A DNA stretch of 64,000 nt, from NCBI GenBank assembly GCA_004794785.1, contig SJOL01007286.1, forward strand, positions 696,572 through 760,571. The letters are read 5' to 3'. Below are positions 49,265 to 63,589 of this stretch, piece after piece (the first letter of the stretch is position 1; the number at the start of each line of letters is the position of its first letter). Below the pieces are notes generated by a model, which saw nothing but the letters and a program-made list of their open reading frames with translations, had not been told where the DNA came from and did not search any database. This DNA is from Opisthorchis felineus. Taxonomy: Eukaryota; Platyhelminthes; Trematoda; Opisthorchiida; Opisthorchiidae. The position numbers and the translations under genes were made by a program.

Positions 49265-50240
49265 ACGATTGATTCAGCTGAGATCCAGATGAGACGCCCG
49301 TTAAAACCAAGTAGGTGTGCAAATGAGTGCATTTCTCGAATAATAATCCCATTTAACAGAAAGTAACAACCTTAGCCAGTACAATCAATACATTCAATAT
49401 AAGCACTACTAACCAGTAATATTAGCCAAACACTCCATGAACCAAAACACCCTACAATTGAGCTGTACAACACTTTAAAATTCATGATATTCCAAACATT
49501 TCCGATCTGTGACTAACAATTTTAATTTAATGAGTAACTAATACCAATGTTAATGTGTCACTTCATACTTTACAGTTTGGGTGAAAGTACCCTGTCGAAA
49601 AGAGAGCGTATACTCCGGAAAACAGTTAACTTGATGGTACTAGCTATAGCTGAGGAATAGTTGAAAGATTCCATTTTCACAGGACTTCACCCAGGATGCA
49701 GAATGCCTAACAGTTTGTCTCCCACAAACGCCGTCTAAATAACGTAAAAGTTAGGCTCATTTCTACTAATGTTGAATACAAGCAATATGTAATTTATTCA
49801 ACTAACGCCTTTGTGGCAGGTGAAAAAACAGACGGTGTTCAGCAGCTCAATAGTGAATTGACCCAAGTACCGGTAAATTATATTCGTTTTACCTTGAATT
49901 ATCCACGATCGACTTTAGGGTAGTCTGTTCTAACAAGGAGACCTACTGCGACATCTCGAATATCGTACCAGTTGAAACATAAATCGGCTTTTGTACAGCA
50001 CATTCGGTCGAAGAATATCACAGATAAGATATTGATTCGAACCTCTTATTACCGTCAATGTGATCTGCAACTGGGTGTGTTTCGTCAAATACAGGTAATT
50101 TGGTGTTCAATTAGAACATACGGTTGACTGAAACTCGGAAGCCACAAGCGAAACGGGTCGTTGGCTGTCGAAGGGTTTCAGTAACCTTGTGACTAGTGTA
50201 ATCTGTCTAGAAGAATATTTTATGCTGTGCGATAGAGTCA
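49265..50240 (+). repeat. Dispersed satellite-like repeat fragments
   Basis: Blocks of the ~290-bp repeat recur: GTGTGCAAATGAGTG (near 49314), GCGACATCTCGAATATCG with ACAGCACATTCGGTCG (49950-50015), then AACGGGTCGTTGGCTG and AGTGTAATCTGTCTAGA (50150-50215). The piece from 49925 to 50240 is close to a full unit. Between 49360 and 49920 I see nothing beyond AT-rich DNA. Confidence 0.5.
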
Positions 50241-53200
50241 CGGCTGGCAAGACTATAAGAAATAGACATATTTTGGAGCACTCTTCCCATCGATCCAACC
50301 TAAGAGATTGGGCAATCCTTGTTTTCGTTCCTCAGAAAGGGACCTATTCACCCAAGTGGGTAAGCCCTTGGTGAGAATTTAAAACTGCGGCATATACGTT
50401 ATATATCTGTGGTACGGTCTCATGTTCCGATTCCGACTTGTGGGGGCGTTTTGAAAAATAGCAGATGACACCAGCGCTGTGGTACTAGTACGCAGGCAGA
50501 GGATGTAAGTGTATAACAAGAACTTCGTGACAGACGTTCAAACAAAGAATACGCCCACATATTATACCAAAGTAATTGTTCCATCATAAGTGATAATGCA
50601 GCGCTTGTGGTGGCTATTTGGATGTGTCTTCTCTAGAAACGTTAGATAGGTATGATGCGAATAATCTCGCCCATGTGCTCCACAGCTCAGCCGCAACCAG
50701 GTAACATGTTCCAAACGCATGTATGAACCAAAGGGTGTGAAACGGCCGGTATTGAATTATCCGCTTATTCAGTGAAGACGGAAAACTGGCCAATGCATTG
50801 GCTAGTCTTAAAATTTGGCGCACTGATGTAAACCCAGTTAGTGAATCAGATTTAGATCACAAAGTGCTGCTTGTTCGGATGTAACGTAATCGGATTCTGA
50901 TTACATTCCCCATAAAGAAGGTTATCCAAGGTCGAATTGTGAAAATTTTTGTAAATATTTTTGTTTATCCGCCATTTACCAGCCTAAACAAACTCAAACA
51001 CTATTCCGTCAAGGAATTATACGTATCCATATTATTCACTAGAGCTGGTGTTTGGAAGGCTTGGCTGCGTTTTCTATATCTTAGATGGTAAAGATCACAA
51101 GTGCATCTACATTTACCGGCGTGCACCACCTATCCGGTTGAAAGTTGTGCATCCGTGTTGTTGAAAGAGTAATGGAGGTCTGAAGTGCATTAAGTTCTGT
51201 GATGTTCGTGTTCAACAACGTAAACGAAAGAAGTTGCTCACTCTGGGTGATGGTGGTATCCATTCATTTCACTACTTTTCATGTACTTCCGATGTCATCC
51301 TATGCCTCTCAAGAACTCCGCTTGACAAAATGCGCACCAACAGCAGCAACCTAGACTGGAGAACTAAGATACCAAGTAGTTTCAGGAAAGAATTCATCAA
51401 ACCAATAATATCAGTCTCTCCAGCTGAATCTTCTGTCAACACTAGGATTACCTGATAAGCCCCCAAAAGGGGGGAAAGAGGCAGTCGACTACCTAGTGGG
51501 TTTCATCGACCCTAAAAGTAGTGCCACAACGATGGGAATATTTTATAATCTAAATATTATTCCAACTAAAACTTGTGGTGGCCTTCGTGCAGCACATTAG
51601 TTAGAGGGATATTGCGTATCCCTTTGTGTTATGTTTGTTTCAACTTATTTGCCCAAGAAGTACTTATGGTTGCCTTTTGAGGAAGCTTTCACCTGGTACG
51701 CCACCACTACACCCAGTGGTCATCAGTGAAGCAATGGGCATCAAAAAAAAGGCCCACTATCACTGGGAGCGTTAAATTTTTGAAGTATCTGTATCCACGG
51801 CTATTTGGTCTAAAGAGTTCTTGAGATGTATATTCGTGCTTCAATGGTTCCGTGTTCATAACTCCTACCATACGGCAAAGACTTCGACGTTGTTTTATTC
51901 TAAGGGCATGTGGTGAAGGTAATTTCTCATAAATAAACTGTTACTCCCCGGTTTGATAGTGTGTGTCCGAGTAAGAATTTATTTGGGCGGTCAAAAAACG
52001 TGAAAAAAGATTTCTCCAGGCATTTTTCATCACAGCACTGTCTTTAAAGATAGCAGCAAACACCCCGCACGAAGTTGGAGTCGGTAAACAACAAATGGTG
52101 ACGAATGTACTGTACTGACGAATGTAGTGTACATGCTAGTGCCAGACATTGTGCAATCATTGTCGGTGATCATAACCTGAATGCGGTCTTTACAGGAGGT
52201 TGCAAATTGCAAGAGTTCTTACTAGGAAGTGATCTCTATTCAGAGAAATTCAAAAGAGATGACTGTGCATGAAAGAGTCGGCTTTGCCAGTTCTTCTACA
52301 AAGGAAATCACAATGCCATTGTTAGTGTCAGCGGCGGCAGGGAAACCACTTCGGGGTCAGACTCCATCTTTATAGTGCATCCAGTGTTAAAATCTATGGA
52401 CGTAATATCATTCACCATAAACTAAGAGTGCCCATCGGTAGTGTAATTTATAGCGCTGAAACCGAAGAGCTCGGAAAACCTATGAAATTTGAGTGATATG
52501 CAAGCCATCTTAAGTTAAGCTGTCTTAAGTTAAGCCAAGAACGGTCCCTCGTCTTCCACGATTCGGGGACAGGCGTGAAAACCGTAAGCTTGAAAATTCA
52601 TGAGTGGTAAGTATAAAGCAGAATTTGTAGATCCATGGACTAATCCAACGATTTCCCCTGATTAGACCTTATCAGGTGAATGTACCAGAACTCATCAGCT
52701 TGATATTTAGTTTCAAAAGTGACATTCAAGCCCAATACTAAGCGGCCGCTTATGTGCACGGTTTATGTGAATTTAAGTGGTTCTGGCTTGGCCTAGCAAC
52801 TTCAGTGGAATTTGTTGAGAATCTGATTCCTAATGAGCAGCCAAGTGGTTCTTAATCCCTTATGGGGATCCATCAATTATCAAGCCGTGCGCTTTAATTA
52901 ATACGAATAATAATTCTCCGGGGCCGGTTAATAAGATTGTTTGAATATGCAATCTGACATACCTTGATGGACGAATTCTGTTTTATTACTCTCTTTCATT
53001 AAGCGGTCTTACTATGAGCACATTGTAGAATTTATATGACAGTTGGGTTCAAGTGTGAAATATAAATGACTCTGGAGCTGATCAGAAAAAGTAAACAATA
53101 ATATTAGTCCCACTAATAATGGTGGGATAATTATAGCTTTTGTAAATACACTAGCGCGCAATCGAGATAGAATTGCTGTACTACAAGTCGTCTGAACAAT

Positions 53201-56200
53201 GTTTTCACCGAAAGGACATCCTGACAAAATGTTGGTTGCAAACGTGTACGAATTTATTCGTATACTTGATTCCGTACCGTAGATCAACTTGGAAGTGAAA
53301 AATGGACTCTTGAATCAGTTGCCTTGGCTATTCCATCATTCGATTAGCCAGACATATTCACAACTATGTAGATATTCTGTTTCCGAAGGGATCTTTGCTT
53401 ACAACACCTGGTACGTTTGCAAATCTAAAATGAAGAGGAAACGCTTAGTCTACCCAATTTAGAAAATGACTGCTAATCCAACAAAGAATATGCTTTTCAG
53501 GGTTTGCGTCTACGTATTTTTGTTGCCAGGTGGAGGTCTCGACTGGTGCTTCGCAACTCTACCGTGGACTAGTGTGATTCCATTATTTTCATCAAAATTA
53601 CACCACAAGCGCACTAATAAGACTGATCAACAAAATTAACCACTCCTTGCCCCTAGAGCCAAATTACTCTAGGGAAAATATGCTAGATATATACAGCAGA
53701 AAAAATCATTAGAAAATGGTACACATGCATACCTCGTGGATTTTGACTGCTTTCGTCAGTTTCGTTTGTTACGTAATGCACACTAAACCACCCACTAATC
53801 TGCCAGGCATCGTTACAAAATTGATACTAATGACATTCTTAGAGACTCTCCGGTAAAATGCCGATGTTCTCTTTGTTTGACGTCAAAAGCCAGTACTTTG
53901 ACCATATCCATGTAAGTACCGTCTTTTACTTGATGGGTCCTAGCATTTTTGTGAAGTTGGGAAGAGGCTTTACACCAGGCTCAGGGTGAGAATGAATGCA
54001 ATTATATGGTAACGCATTGATTTTCCTGCGAATTTCCAGTGAATTTTTAGTATCAGTGGTTTGGTTCTAAAAATCGCCGAATTGTATTCAGATTTGCAAT
54101 GCAAGACCAAGTGTTGTTGTGTAATTATCATGCATTTCGGTTTTCCTTCAATTATTTGAAGTACTGTTGTGGTCATTTACTTAGGCGACTCGTTTCACAA
54201 GAAAATTAGATACCAGGTTTTCATTGTGAAATTAGCCCAAATTTACCCTGGCATTTTTCTGTGACATATGTGCATTCACTACCGCTCCTAGTGTTCAGGA
54301 AGTAATGAACACACTATTTGTAGTCTTCGCCCCAGACTAGAGTGCTGCTTGTTACTGAGGCCAATCTGAAAGGTTTCACTGAATTAGTTGGATGTCTCCT
54401 GGGATCAGTGTGCTTTACCCCGCTGTTATTTGCTATTACTCACTATGTGATCGATACGACTGTAGTATCCCACCAACTTTAATCGTCCACATTGCAGAAG
54501 TAAATGGATTTATATCCTTATCTCATGGAATTTGCGTAAAATCCATTAGGTAGCCTTAGCAACGTCCCAACATCTCGGTATCAAAGAAAATGGACATTTT
54601 TATGCGCGGTATTGTTAAATGTTTGTTCCCTATCACCATAGGAATTCGATAAGATTAAACTTCCCGGAACTTATAATTTATTTGATCGCAAATCCATGCG
54701 CTTGGCCAGAAGTTTGTTTTTCAGGCTGATAGGATACATTGTGGATAGGGAAAGGGAATTTTCCGTCGACGGATTCGCAGTATAGGTTGACTGAGAAATA
54801 CATTGAAGAGAAGTGCGTTGCTGGGCAATATTTCTCAGATGAGAATTATCAAACACGATTGAGTCAGCTTGGACAACGGGTATCGTAGTGGTATGTGCAG
54901 ATTTTATTCGACCGTTTATTCGATTTTTAATTGTCCGCAAATATCTCTACAATAAATCGTTAAATATTGCACGCTTTTTTCTTAGAGGCTGTGCAGGAAA
55001 AACCACCTCTCTCGAGGCCATTTTATGCTAAGCCATAAATATTTTATTCAAATACGAATCCTACTGAAGTGGTGGCACTGCTTTATTCATACGGTTTTTC
55101 CAAAAATATGATAAAATAAAAATTTTTCTGACTGTTACGGCAATACTATCAAGGTAGATGGAAGCCCATCTACTACCCACTACCGGATCTGCCTTCAGTT
55201 AGGCGTACTCCCCAAAGTTCAGTCAGTCAGTTCTCGCAATGAAATCACGTTGTTAATTCTTGGTCCATTTGGCTCACAAATAAACATCGATGGACGATGC
55301 AGCTGGGTGTTTGGATCCACAAAATGTAGTTTTGATTCAAGAGAACGGCTTAGCTTTGGCCATTTACAGAGAAACAAATGTAAAACGTGGACCATTACAT
55401 CCGAATACCCCAGACCAAAGTAAAGCTTCTATAACACCAGAAAAATGAGCAGTTGTCATCTAAGAAGGTATGCTGAACACTGGACAATCATTAATTTAAC
55501 ACTGGCAGGGAAAACGCCGCTAAACGATCGTCGGAACATATGTGAAGTCTTAAAGGCACAAAATTCTACACAGACTATTTTTGTGGTTTTCACTGTCTCG
55601 ACGATAAAAGACAAGTTCATGTTAGTGGGTTAGTCAATTTAATGTTGCCGGTCCTTCAAAACCACTTGGCTTTTTGGTAGACTCAACGATGAGTGAACTG
55701 ACAAACACAACTTGACACAACGCTTCTGTACGGTTGAGTCCAAAGTGCCAAAAGTGAGGTGGCCAAAACAGTGTCTCCTCATAAGAAATATGAAGAAATT
55801 TGTCGTTTCGCTTTGACTGTTTTCGGTCAAGGTGAGAACGAAATGAGTTGGAGGAAGTGCGAATAATACGTAAAATGAGGGAAAACCTCGTAATAGAGGT
55901 GAACCTACTGCCCATAAGAGTGTATAAAACTTTTCGGCAGCCCACAGTCTGGTTTGCCTCCCATCACGCTAGGCGCAGTCCCTGAGTTTCCGTCAAACTT
56001 ACGCTCTGTTTGAACCCAAGATAGTAGCCATTCGCGAAATACACTTTTTTGCACATTAATAGCGTTTCAACAGGACGTTCAGCTAAATCCAGATAAATAT
56101 CCCATTTGTGAAGTTTTTCTTCTTTGCGTGTGCTTAAAAAGACCAACTTATGTTTCATTTGGGTTGATATTCAAAATATTCGAACGTAGGTTCTTGACGG

Positions 56201-59200
56201 AACATACTACTTACAAAGCTACTGAACACAGTCTGGCAGCCAGGAAGAGTCATTCTTGTCCATACCAGTTCGTTGTCTCCTTGGAGTCTGGGAAAGACGG
56301 TTCGGTTGTATGCTCTTGTTCAATAAAACCTTCTCTGGAACAGGATATTCATTGGGTTTTATAACTAAGGGATAGTTTATCTAGAATCCTGCACTTCGCT
56401 TTCTGAACGCTGGTAAGTGCTCCCAACTGGTGTGCAACGCAGAGGTTTTGTATCGCGAATAAACAATTCTGAACAGTACTTATTCAAAATTGCCTACGTA
56501 GGCCTAACAATTAGGTTGACCCGTGAGACTCTCGCACTGATATTATTCTGTCCACCGGAGTCACGATGCGCAAAATGACTTCGAGCTCAGAAAAACGGCG
56601 TTTCCATGTCCCATCCAGTTTTTTCTTGCTCCATAGATTAGGGAAGTTGTGTTTCTTTCAGCAAAAAAACATATCAATTAACATCTTTTAAAACACAACC
56701 CAATTACTTATTTCAGCCTGAAATGTTTTATCCCATATATCTGTAGCCCAAATGGGTATTTTTCAAGCAAGCAATGTTTATTGCTCAACTAATGCTCATT
56801 TATTTGTCATGTTGGTTTTACACTAAGCGATTTTTCCAACTTCTTTTAAGAGCTTTTCAGTCAAATTTCTAACAGTATTCCAGTGAAATAAAACTTGTGG
56901 TCCACCAGCTCGTGCAGTAAAAATATCATAATAAAAGTTTCTCAAATAGCTTCTCCTCAAAACAAAACATGACTTTTTTTTTTTCTTCAGACGTCTGCAC
57001 CAACTGTCAATCATGACAATTCAATATATTTTAGAAACCACATTGTACGTTGACCAAGTTATTGGATAGACACAAACATTCTGCCCGTCATTTTTAATAA
57101 ACTTTGTTCAAATGTCTGACGGCAACTCGCGAAATGTTATAATTTTCATTAGTTAGCTGGGATTGAACTGAAGCCACATATGTTTACTTGACGGTCTAAA
57201 TTTGAAACCTGTTATCAATGTACCGAACTACTTTGGTCCGATAATTTGATGGTAAATATTGTGATCTACACCAACAGTCAATCTGTGATCGATACTTTGT
57301 TTCTTGTAAGAATAAAACAATGAATGTCATTTTGCTTGAGTTGGCAGTGCACAATTGTGAGTTGCATATTGTTTACAGGAACACGCTTTATTCACCAAGT
57401 AGGTGTGGACTGGACGAGAGCAGACTTCTATTCAGTAGCAGCAGGTATTCTGTGGTTGCCGCTGAAGTGATAGAAGAATTAGGGTGTTAAAGGAACATTT
57501 GTAACTTCAATCTCTTTGTCGCTTTTTGTTTTAGGTATGGTAAGGTTCAAAAAGAAAGAGCCTCTTGGTGTAAAATGAACCGCGTAAAGCTTGTAAGAAG
57601 CCCGGCAGACTGAACTTGTGGCTAAAGTTTCACCACAAATGCAAATGAACAATGATCCGTTACACATAAATCACTGGCTGCTAAACTGTATAATGGTACT
57701 CAAGATTCAGAGCGTAAAGTAGTTACATAATCGTATGGCAGAAACTATTGAGGAATTCACGTGAGCGATACCAACGTTTGCGAGAATATGGCAACTGCAC
57801 GATTCTGACGCTGATAAATCGCTATGAAAACGGATAGCTGGTTTGATTAGTGGGAATAAATGCATGAGACAATATTTATCGACAGATAACCCATCAGAAT
57901 CCTGTTGTCAACATGTGATCTTTTTATGAAACGGGAGCAAGCAACATACCAAACTGCTAGGTAGATTTTATTCCAAAAAAATCCGTACTGTGTGGTCAGC
58001 CTGTTCGACCGGAAATTCAGCTGCGGCATGAACTAACATTCACCCTTCGTCAGACTAGAGACAAATTAGTGTACGTGCAAAATAAGCCGTTGGTGATATT
58101 TTTGCATTACTTTTTTGATAATATATTTGTCGTTTCCGCTTGGTCTTTATCCTTTTTGAATAGATTTAGGTGATTTTGGGACAAGGAAGCACTTGTAATA
58201 TACACTGGACGTACGCTTCACGCCTCATAAAAAATCTATAACACCAGCTGTAGTTTCAGAGCATTTTCCCATGACTTCAGACCGCTTGGTTTGCACTGAC
58301 ATTTAGACGATATTTGGCGTGGTTTACATTTGCTCCAGAACCAATGCCTACTTGAAGATCAATGGAATATGCGTCGAAGTGTTTTTGCTGAAAGCAGACG
58401 GAATTAAGCAATGAGCGAATAGCTTGTTTCGTCAGCTTAATGGCGAACAAAGTTCTAACCCGGAATCCACATTATTTTCGCACCGGAGGAGAATCCTGGT
58501 GTGAGTTGGGTGTGTCGTTGTCCTATCGTATTAGCCAAAATACCTTGTGTACATCATCCAAGCACTAGTGCGCTTAAGATAACACGTGTATGCGAAAATT
58601 TGAATTTGTGTGTTCGACGTATCTCTCCACCGTTGCTTAGGTGTACACAAAACTGGAACCCGCACGTGATTAATTTATTCATTTTAGTCCAGGTACCGGT
58701 GTGAATTTACCAGCTGAATGTAGATAATAATGAGAAGTCCTATTACAGCTGCCTAACAGAACGATGAATTTCAAAACAAAATATTCCTACATATTTTCTC
58801 GTAGATGAAAATCACGTTCATTGGCTGTTCAGCTGTTCATGTTCATTGGATGTTTAGCTACCCAGTGGCTAGTTTTGCCACTGAACAAACAGACTGCTAT
58901 AAATAGGTACTATCTCAGAGGTATTATTCCCCAGCTCTTTTCTTTCATGACTATCGGCTTACCAAGAAGCACGTAGCTATCGATTTCCCATCCATCGTGA
59001 TATTTTATACATATGAAAGTTTCGTACAATTGTTTCTTTGCTCTTCACATTATGGAAAGAGGAAGCTCACAGAAAATGGTACAGAATTTCGAAGAAAAAC
59101 TGAGTTTGATGTGGTTTGGTGAGCTAATGAAGACATTGGAAGCAACTGGATTGGCACTGGATAGACTGGTGCTGCGTGAACGCGGAGAGATCTATGGTGT

Positions 59201-62200
59201 TTTCACTACTTTTGATTGTAACAGCTTGCCACACGTTTTTTTATTTATTACACCTGTGTTGGCTTCAAGTGGTGAATTCTTTTAAAATAGTTCGGCATCA
59301 CTCAGAGGACCAGTTTCTTGTGAAATGTCAGAGAGTTCAGATTAATCGTCTCTCCTAAGATAAAATATAAGCTAATCCGAAGGGCAACATACAGAAGTGA
59401 AGGTCATCTGTACTTCCCAGTTTAGAACAGATGAAGTTGGGTGGTACCCACCTTCGTTCAGTGAAAGTCATCGCTGTTATCATAAACCTTGAAAAGAATT
59501 TTAATCTAAATTCTCTATAGGAGTACATATTTTGTAGTTGCCACAAAGCCTAATGAACTTTCATTAACCAACATCCGTATAAATGTATATAGCTGAATAG
59601 CGCTATCAAACCCTCACGCACTGCAGTTTATCTACACACGGCTTACAAGTTACAGTGACCAATGAAGGCATAAGAATGCATTTTTGCCTGATGGCATTAG
59701 TCTTGTACACAGCGCCTGCTGATCACTATACTAAGTGGGGTATAAAAAGTTGCATTCAGTTAAAATCTGAAGTAGATTTGTTCTTCAGTTCAGTCTGTTC
59801 TGCAGTTCTAGCATCAACCGTCCTAAACATGTTGACGTCTTTCGGAAACACGATCTCTGTGGTCTGTTCAGATGGCTATAGAAATCATTTCCTACGTGAC
59901 GTACAACAACACTTTCGAAAACATTTGTGCAGCAACTCGGGAGTAAATGAAGTATTTGCTCCAGATGGACGACTGTTAAAAAGAGAGTGCTGCAAACGTG
60001 ACTTCTACGAACCTCATAAACCACATATATATTTTTTTTCAGCTATACATACCAGAATAGATTTTTGGGTTGTGAACTGAACCAGATACTGTGTAGTGAA
60101 GTTGCTGTGTTGACTGTTTGGTCGTTTATGAATGACTGGTAGTTACCGCATTAGTTCGAAAAACCTCCAGCAAGTTAGGGATCCAATGCGGCCTTCACTG
60201 AAGTCACACGTCGCACCGCCGTTTACTCAAGCTGATCTGAAGACAACGCTTGCCTTGTGCATGATTTGTGTAACCCAATCTGGTCAGAAAGGTCCAGTGT
60301 GGGACTCCACTGTTCCGGCATCTCTGACACTCTACGTTTCTGAAGCAACCAGAAGTGTCGGCAATACGGATTTACACATCTTACAGTGCAGAGTCGAATC
60401 ATTGAAAATGTGTTGAAAAATTACGGCAGTTAAACAAATTTTCAATGAAACTGTTAAAAGAATTTGTTTGCATCGTCTCAATCTACGCACACATTTTTAT
60501 GCCCTCTCATATTACGGTCTACAAGAAGCAAATAAGAAAAATGTTGTTGTTGTTTGCGGAAATGTAGATAAAGCATTATTTAATGTACCCATTGCCTGAT
60601 TTTCTCGATTGCAGTGTCATGAGTCAGTTTTAAAAAGCTAAATTGGATAAGATCAAAATGTCGGCATAAATAGAGCACCTTAGTTGCCCCGTCTGCATAT
60701 AGCATGAAGTGAAAATATATGAGGTCCTAGTTCGCTCCCTCGTTTTGACCCAACGCTATGGCGTGCAACTGCGGTTATATTCTGACGAGTCACATTTCGA
60801 CAAACAGGTGCTTCCCCTACTTTACAGGGTAGTCGCGAAGCTCACTCTGCATTTACTATAATTTCTGAAGACATGATTAGGAACCCTTAAAACTCTACTG
60901 CCTCCTCATGAATGTGAGAATATTTTCACTTTGGTTGGTGTAATTTCACCTGACGACATCTTGAATGCTTCTTGGCACTGTAAGCTAAATCATGCTGTGA
61001 AAGCACAGTCGTATCTGTGATCCCAGCTGAACAGCTAATGGCACTTCACTAGAAATAGCATATTCCCTCGTAGGTAAGAGGAAGATCGTTTGGTTCTGAC
61101 ACGCAGCTCACCTAATGTGGTGGTCTTGGCAAATATTACCACTCAATGTGTCGCGATCGCGTACTCTTGAATCACCCAGGTAAAGATCGAGTTGATTTTT
61201 CTGCATCCGAATGTTTCGTCAAGTTTGCTGAGGTTATCCAACTTTAATCTTCCTGTTAAAGACTACTGCATGTAAAGTCTCCCTAATGATCCAATGACCT
61301 GAACCAAAATCTCACTTTCAGACAGTTATCACGTAGGCCTGTCTTTATGATGAATGCGGATCGATTATGCTGAATATTTAGAATTGGAAAAACAAAAACT
61401 TCGGCAGCTGAGGCTGGCTTTCTTTACACATTCCACCGGTATCGAGGTGAAAGTTGATCATCCTATTTTTGGACTGCGTTCACCAACAAGGTGTGACAGA
61501 TAACCAGTATGCTAACATCGATTTTTCAAGGAATCCATGCTCGCTATTTTACCGTATATGGCGTTCTTCACGTTGTAAACCTGTGGAGGACAAGCCACAC
61601 ACCTCAGGGAAGGGTGAAGAGGTGAATCAAAAAGAGCAGCGGACTAATTTTCGGACCACCCGAATGATCGCTCACAGCCTGCTTTACTCAGCAAGATTTT
61701 ACTAATAAATTGGACATTTAGGTCTTTTGGTATCCTTCTGTGTCCATCTCCAGTTCTGCGAGAATTATATTCCACACTAAATCTATTAAAGAGGATGACA
61801 GAAGAAAGTGAAAAAATAATAGATTTCCCAAAAACTATGTATTTTTCTTGCGTTACATAAAACTAGGGATTTTGTCGTTCCCAACGGAGAGAGGTTTTTC
61901 CTCACAATGGAACGCCTTGACCAGGATCCACCGGCGGCTCCAACTGAGGGCACCACTATGGCTCACGCTATGTATACAGACTTACTAGATTACACATTAA
62001 GCTGCATGAGGTCAACTTCCTGGCCTATTTAAATCACTGAGTTTTCACATCGGGGAAACCGTGGAGAAAACCTGAACTCGCTGTCAGCTTCAGATAACAC
62101 TCAACTGAGGTGACATATATCGGCTACATAATCAATGTTCTCCCTTCTGGATCATTGGTAATGGTGCTTTCCACAAATTTAAAGTATGATTGTGTGGCTT

Positions 62201-63180
62201 TCCTATCTACTTTCTGATTTCTTTTAAATAAACGGTAAACGGTGCGATAGAAAAGCAACAGTACTAACAACCTGCTGGACTGTTGTTGAGTGCCATCGAC
62301 GTGCGGATACTAGGAACACTGTAGCTCATGTTTGGCTTATCAAATTTTAGATGTCCCATAAAACTTAAAAAGCCTACTGTTTCTCACACTTGATATTCCA
62401 CTGTTCAATTGACAATTCTAGGCCACAAATGTCCTTAAAATGTTTGCCCAACATAGTACGCAGCAGCTCATATATTCACCTCCAGGATACCTTAGACAAA
62501 GTTTGCAAAGCATGCACAATTTTCCCGGCATCCATGACTCACTCACGTATACTTCCGTTAAGGTTTTTGGCATTCCCATCTTTCCGAAAAACAGTGAACG
62601 ATCATTTTCTGTGCAGCGGAGCGGACGGGTTTCGCTGTGAATTCCAAAGTTATTTCCGGATTTGACCAACATAGAAAAGGTAACTTGTTTTGTCGTGCCC
62701 CAAGGACGGATGTACACTCGTGTTTGTTTACACAAGTTTCGGTGACAAGTCAGGCGGAATTTCGCCACATAGTGTTTACACATTGACTGCATTGCGTATT
62801 TAACACTTAACTGGGGTATTGATGTGGATCACAGTCATTTTGGATTTCATAAAAACACATGAGGTTATTTGCCTTGGTTTTTAAGCTGCACTAAGCATGA
62901 CATTATTAACAGTTGCAGGATGTAGTATGCTATGAACCAGATTTAACCTCATGAATACTAAGCCCCCGAAACTTCTACGTAGACGCATTTTCCGAAATGA
63001 AATTATCCAGACACTGTGATCCATCGTTGAATTTCAGTTAATTTGGTTATTCACTGGAGAACTGCGGAATTTTTCCGAACGAGAAGCTTTTCATTACATC
63101 GAAGACTACACGTTAGGATACTCATAAAGAGGTTGCACTAAGCACCGTCCTAGTTTTCGGAAAAGTTTGGGAAAATTTAT
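50241..63180. other. Long intergenic stretch, no gene called
   Basis: A small perfect inverted repeat CCCCC-AAAA-GGGGG lies at 51460-51473. The two longest frames, 59655-60080 and 60132-60416 on +, are in the same phase, separated by stops, and show no recognisable domain or splice linkage. A - frame at 62418-62792 overlaps + frames of similar length. Blocks at 60720-60850 and 61880-61960 are GC-richer and may be old repeats. No tRNA or rRNA was seen. Confidence 0.4.
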
Positions 63181-63589
63181 TTCTGGGCAACGTTTCGTAT
63201 TTGACACAAAAGCTTCGTCAGACTAAGTGACTAGGTCATGAAATTTGTCGAGATTTAAGGCGGAAGTATAGCCAATCAGCTAAATCGGACCAAATCGGTG
63301 TTAGGTGTAGGCTAAGGGATTTTGTTTGTTAGGGCGTTAGCAAGGGTTAAGACCGATGGGAAACTTACATGGATTTGGGTCCAGCTTAGTGTCCGTTTCT
63401 TCCGACTCAGCCATGGTCTTCAGACCGCGATCTCACCCGCCGACTTCTAGATGCTCAGCACCAAAGCCACAAAGGTGAAACTTATGCAGGGCCGGCAATG
63501 CAAGGATATAGAGACACGTAATTTGGAACAACTGCTTTCCATGACGCAGCGCTTGAGTAAGGTCACAAAAAAATGAAACCATTAACCGA

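Noticed and set aside
52030..52212. Minus-strand frame with IQVMITDNDC resembling a cadherin linker
   Set aside because: The motif lacks the second Asn and the Pro of DxNDNxP, and the neighbouring residues do not fit an EC fold.
59655..60416. Two long + frames in the same phase (141 and 94 codons)
   Set aside because: No domain, no splice signals linking them, both begin from weak or non-ATG starts, and length is within chance for 64 kb of AT-rich DNA.
63185..63225. Hammerhead-like words on the minus strand (CTGACGA followed by GAAAC)
   Set aside because: The spacing words fit, but stem II pairs poorly (only a TTTG/CAAA helix away from the closing position) and there is no GUH cleavage site with stem III after GAAAC.
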